Shown here piece by piece: positions 6,521 to 8,355 of a stretch of 8,355 nt of DNA (the stretch's first letter is position 1; each line of letters opens with the position of its first letter). The notes beneath the pieces are model-generated. The model saw nothing but the letters and a program-made list of their open reading frames with translations. It did no database searches and had not been told where the DNA came from. The DNA is from Bacteroidota bacterium. GTDB lineage: Bacteria; Bacteroidota; Bacteroidia; B-17B0; B-17BO. The translations under genes were made by a program, and so were the position numbers. The DNA lies in assembly GCA_947462425.1 (NCBI GenBank), contig CANHPI010000100.1, positions 1 to 8,355 of the forward strand, given 5' to 3'.

Positions 6521-6567
6521 TAAATCAATGTATTGGATTTAAAAATTAACAATTTGGAAGATAATAT

Positions 6568-7419
6568 CTATTCCTTCACAAATAACTCAGCCATATCATT
6601 AAAATGATAAGTTGGCCATTCAAAAGAATAAACTGACTTATAATTTGTCATAATTAAGCCTGTTAAGTCTTGAACCCTTATAAAGGCTTCTTTTATATTT
6701 ATTTTATTTAAATCGAAATCATTAAAAAAAAACGAATCCATAGGACGTCTTAGCATAAAGGATGCAATTTCTATGTTGTTATTCTTGCAAAAATCATAAA
6801 AATCAGCATTTTTAGTTTTTATAAAAATTAAATCAATGTTTCTGCCGGTGTTTCTGAAATGTGAAATTTCATATTTTGAGTAATTAGAAAAATTCTCAAA
6901 AAGTTTATACTTTAATATAAATTCTTTAATTGACATTTTTAACGATCCAATTTCCTCAAGGTCTTTCAAAGTGAGTATTCCAACTTCTATCATTTCTTTC
7001 CAAGAGATGCCATGGGTAGTTTCAGGCAAAAATTCATTTTCAACTTCATCCTTTATCAATTCTGAAAAATAAGGCTTACAAATTTCTTCTATCTCTCGTT
7101 TGTTTTGGCAAATGTAATCGTCCAATTCATCATAATTACCATTCAACTTAATCAAATCAAAACCTTTTTCTTTGATTCCATCTATAAGATTTATCCCTTG
7201 CTGATAACGAATATTAAAGGAACCTTCATTAATAAGAAAATCCATATCGGTAAAAACGAACAAATCAGGCTTAATATTATTTCCAAAATCTTTAAACCAA
7301 AAATCAATAGATTCAAAATCTGCTCCTGAAGAAGGATACCAACAAACTAACCTGTTTTTTAATTTTTCTGCTAGCTCCAAATTAAAATTTTCTTGTAAAT
7401 CATCATGAGGATTTTCCAT
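6568..7419 (-). CDS. Uncharacterised protein with YPSSG motif
   Basis: I do not recognise a named enzyme. The N-terminal part reads NRLVCWYPSSGADFESIDFW (residues 22-41), followed by KPDLFVFTDMDFL (about 50-62). A 'YPSSG.D' strand-loop paired with 'P.lfvftDmd' recurs, from memory, in uncharacterised Bacteroidota proteins and suggests a Rossmann-like first half with conserved acidic residues (Asp34, Asp58, Asp60). The middle (about 100-185) is charged and helical. The end is aromatic (FEWPTYHFND). There is no signal peptide or membrane segment, so it is probably cytoplasmic. It has 283 aa and starts at ATG 7419, only 4 bp after the stop of the UDG-like gene, which indicates translational coupling in one transcript. 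It is the last gene before the hairpin at 6483-6515. The frame is certain; the function is open. Confidence 0.65.
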   Translation of the reverse strand: MENPHDDLQENFNLELAEKLKNRLVCWYPSSGADFESIDFWFKDFGNNIKPDLFVFTDMDFLINEGSFNIRYQQGINLIDGIKEKGFDLIKLNGNYDELDDYICQNKREIEEICKPYFSELIKDEVENEFLPETTHGISWKEMIEVGILTLKDLEEIGSLKMSIKEFILKYKLFENFSNYSKYEISHFRNTGRNIDLIFIKTKNADFYDFCKNNNIEIASFMLRRPMDSFFFNDFDLNKINIKEAFIRVQDLTGLIMTNYKSVYSFEWPTYHFNDMAELFVKE

Positions 7420-7423
7420 AGAT

Positions 7424-8281
7424 TTATCGTATTAAGTTTTGAATTTCTTCCGATAATTGAATTAGTGAGTTATTTGTCCAACCGGCCGATCCAGACAATT
7501 GATTACAAACAATTATATTTGCCCCAACATCAGCGGTATATAAATCTGCTTGAATTTGGCCATTGTTGTTTTCACCCAAATTTAATGTTTGTGGATTATT
7601 TTCAAGATTTTTATTAAACAAGGAACGAAGTAATTGATACCTACCTACTGAAAATCTTGAACCTATATATTTTGGACTATTCAAACCAACATGAACTATA
7701 ACGATTCTAAAACTTTTATAAAAATCTGAAGCACTCATAAAGTTGTAACGAGGACCATTCATAAAGTTTGTTAAATTAAAATTTGCATTATTTAATGCTG
7801 GAGTATGATTAATTTCAGTTAAAAAAAATTTACTAAAAATGCTATTTTCAAATAGAATATTCTCAAATAAATTTGTTACGGGATATACCAGGCTAATTAA
7901 ATAACTTATTTTCTGATATGTATGTCCACCATTATGGTGAACTATATTTGCGATTTGTGGAAATAAAAGTGGAGAAAAAGGATTAAAACCATTTAAATTT
8001 CCTATTCTTTGTAATAAAATATTATGAAATGGATCTTCTAGATTATTATAGTTTTGAATTAAATCTGTCCAATGATTTATGTTCAATAGGCTTTCATGAT
8101 TAATAATTGGATAGTAAACCTCATCATTAAGATCCAATGCTTTTTCCTTACCTACAATTAAAATATCAGAATTAGGATTACCCATACCCAAATAATAGGC
8201 AGGTCTATCTTCATTTTGTATAGTAAGGTTATTAATACTGTTTATTAATTCGATAAACGATGGTTTATTTATAATAGGCAT
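7424..8281 (-). CDS. Uracil-DNA-glycosylase-fold-like protein
   Basis: This is probably a cytoplasmic protein related in fold to the uracil-DNA glycosylase superfamily; its activity is unknown. GMGNPNSDILIVGKE (residues 32-46) resembles motif I of that superfamily ('GNP.A.ilivGe'). A later strand, FRIVIVHVG (191-199), and the C-terminal NIIVCNQLSGSAGWTNNSLIQL (255-276) sit where the second core strand and the 'HPS'-type loop are expected. GHTYQKISYLI (119-129) and FFLTEINHTPAL (152-163) match other blocks I associate with an uncharacterised bacterial group sharing this N-terminus. The motif-I catalytic Asp/Asn is not evident, and Lys45-Glu46 replaces the usual acidic context, so it may bind rather than excise. 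The 285-aa frame starts at ATG 8281 and leads a two-gene operon with the YPSSG protein 4 bp downstream. The fold call is moderate; glycosylase activity is not claimed. Confidence 0.6.
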   Translation of the reverse strand: MPIINKPSFIELINSINNLTIQNEDRPAYYLGMGNPNSDILIVGKEKALDLNDEVYYPIINHESLLNINHWTDLIQNYNNLEDPFHNILLQRIGNLNGFNPFSPLLFPQIANIVHHNGGHTYQKISYLISLVYPVTNLFENILFENSIFSKFFLTEINHTPALNNANFNLTNFMNGPRYNFMSASDFYKSFRIVIVHVGLNSPKYIGSRFSVGRYQLLRSLFNKNLENNPQTLNLGENNNGQIQADLYTADVGANIIVCNQLSGSAGWTNNSLIQLSEEIQNLIR

Positions 8282-8313
8282 ACTAACAAGAATTAATTGA
8301 TTTATTTTTTTTG

Positions 8314-8321
8314 TAAATATA
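8314..8321 (-). promoter_or_regulatory. Possible -7 element for the UDG-like operon
   Basis: On the minus strand the sequence reads TATATTTA, one mismatch from the Bacteroidota -7 consensus TAnnTTTG, about 32 bp upstream of the ATG at 8281. No clear -33 TTTG appears at the right spacing before the window edge, so this is only a candidate. Confidence 0.25.
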
Positions 8322-8355
8322 AAAACGAATTTATAGTTTATCTAATCATATGAAA

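Larger units (their letters stand above)
5396..6529. repeat. Segmental duplication, unit B
   Basis: This is the second copy of the cpYpsA / orf168 / tail / hairpin block, in the same orientation as the copy at about 2710-4068. The left edge shares AATAACTAAA around the cpYpsA stop codon. The right edge shares TTTTAGTTTTAAAT after the hairpin. It is shorter because about 220 bp covering the 3' part of orf168 are missing (junction near 6335-6370). Together, units A and B are direct repeats that bracket the NADAR and CAP genes. Confidence 0.85.

Noticed and set aside
2710..6529. Units A and B as insertion sequences or integron gene cassettes.
   Set aside because: No transposase or integrase, no terminal inverted repeats, no target-site duplications, and no attC-like imperfect palindromes with the expected core sites.
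1..8355. CRISPR array, tRNA or rRNA genes.
   Set aside because: No regularly spaced short repeats, and no tRNA T-loop or rRNA-like conserved stretches were seen on either strand by reading.

Overview
The window is AT-rich (roughly 30% GC by eye). Its genes begin behind A/T-rich leaders rather than clear Shine-Dalgarno sequences, and its proteins are rich in Ile, Lys and Asn. Both traits fit a low-GC member of the Bacteroidota. This is an inference from style, since no rRNA, tRNA or marker gene is present. It looks like an accessory region: small unrelated genes, mostly on the minus strand, with decayed genes and an internal duplication.

Layout, left to right. Positions 1-325 hold no gene I can support, but contain a perfect 32-bp palindrome. 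A 747-residue minus-strand protein (326-2569) carries a tryptophan-cysteine module of the kind seen in large uncharacterised phage and plasmid proteins. Next comes duplicated unit A (about 2710-4068). It holds a minus-strand cpYpsA/'molybdenum carrier' gene of the SLOG nucleotide-binding superfamily, a divergent plus-strand orphan gene (orf168), a non-coding tail and a strong hairpin terminator. Two minus-strand genes follow: a NADAR (YbiA-like) ADP-ribose glycosidase homologue and a secreted CAP-domain protein. Unit B (about 5396-6529) then repeats unit A in the same orientation. Its cpYpsA copy is intact, but its orf168 copy is a pseudogene. The window ends with a tight two-gene minus-strand operon (8281 to 6568) encoding a uracil-DNA-glycosylase-fold-like protein and a protein with a YPSSG motif.

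How the genes may work together. Two SLOG-type proteins and a NADAR protein in 3.2 kb suggest a theme of NAD/ADP-ribose or nucleotide handling, as found in bacterial conflict systems. No ADP-ribosyltransferase toxin partner is visible. The direct repeats A and B bracket the NADAR and CAP genes, so recombination between them would delete that pair. The two orf168 copies are damaged in different places. Copy A has lost the ancestral ATG and gained a frameshift just after it. Copy B keeps the ATG but has stops and a deletion. Aligning them recovers the ancestral gene and shows that it was once under coding selection. The best candidates for an undescribed system are the UDG-like/YPSSG operon and the cpYpsA/orf168 divergent module.
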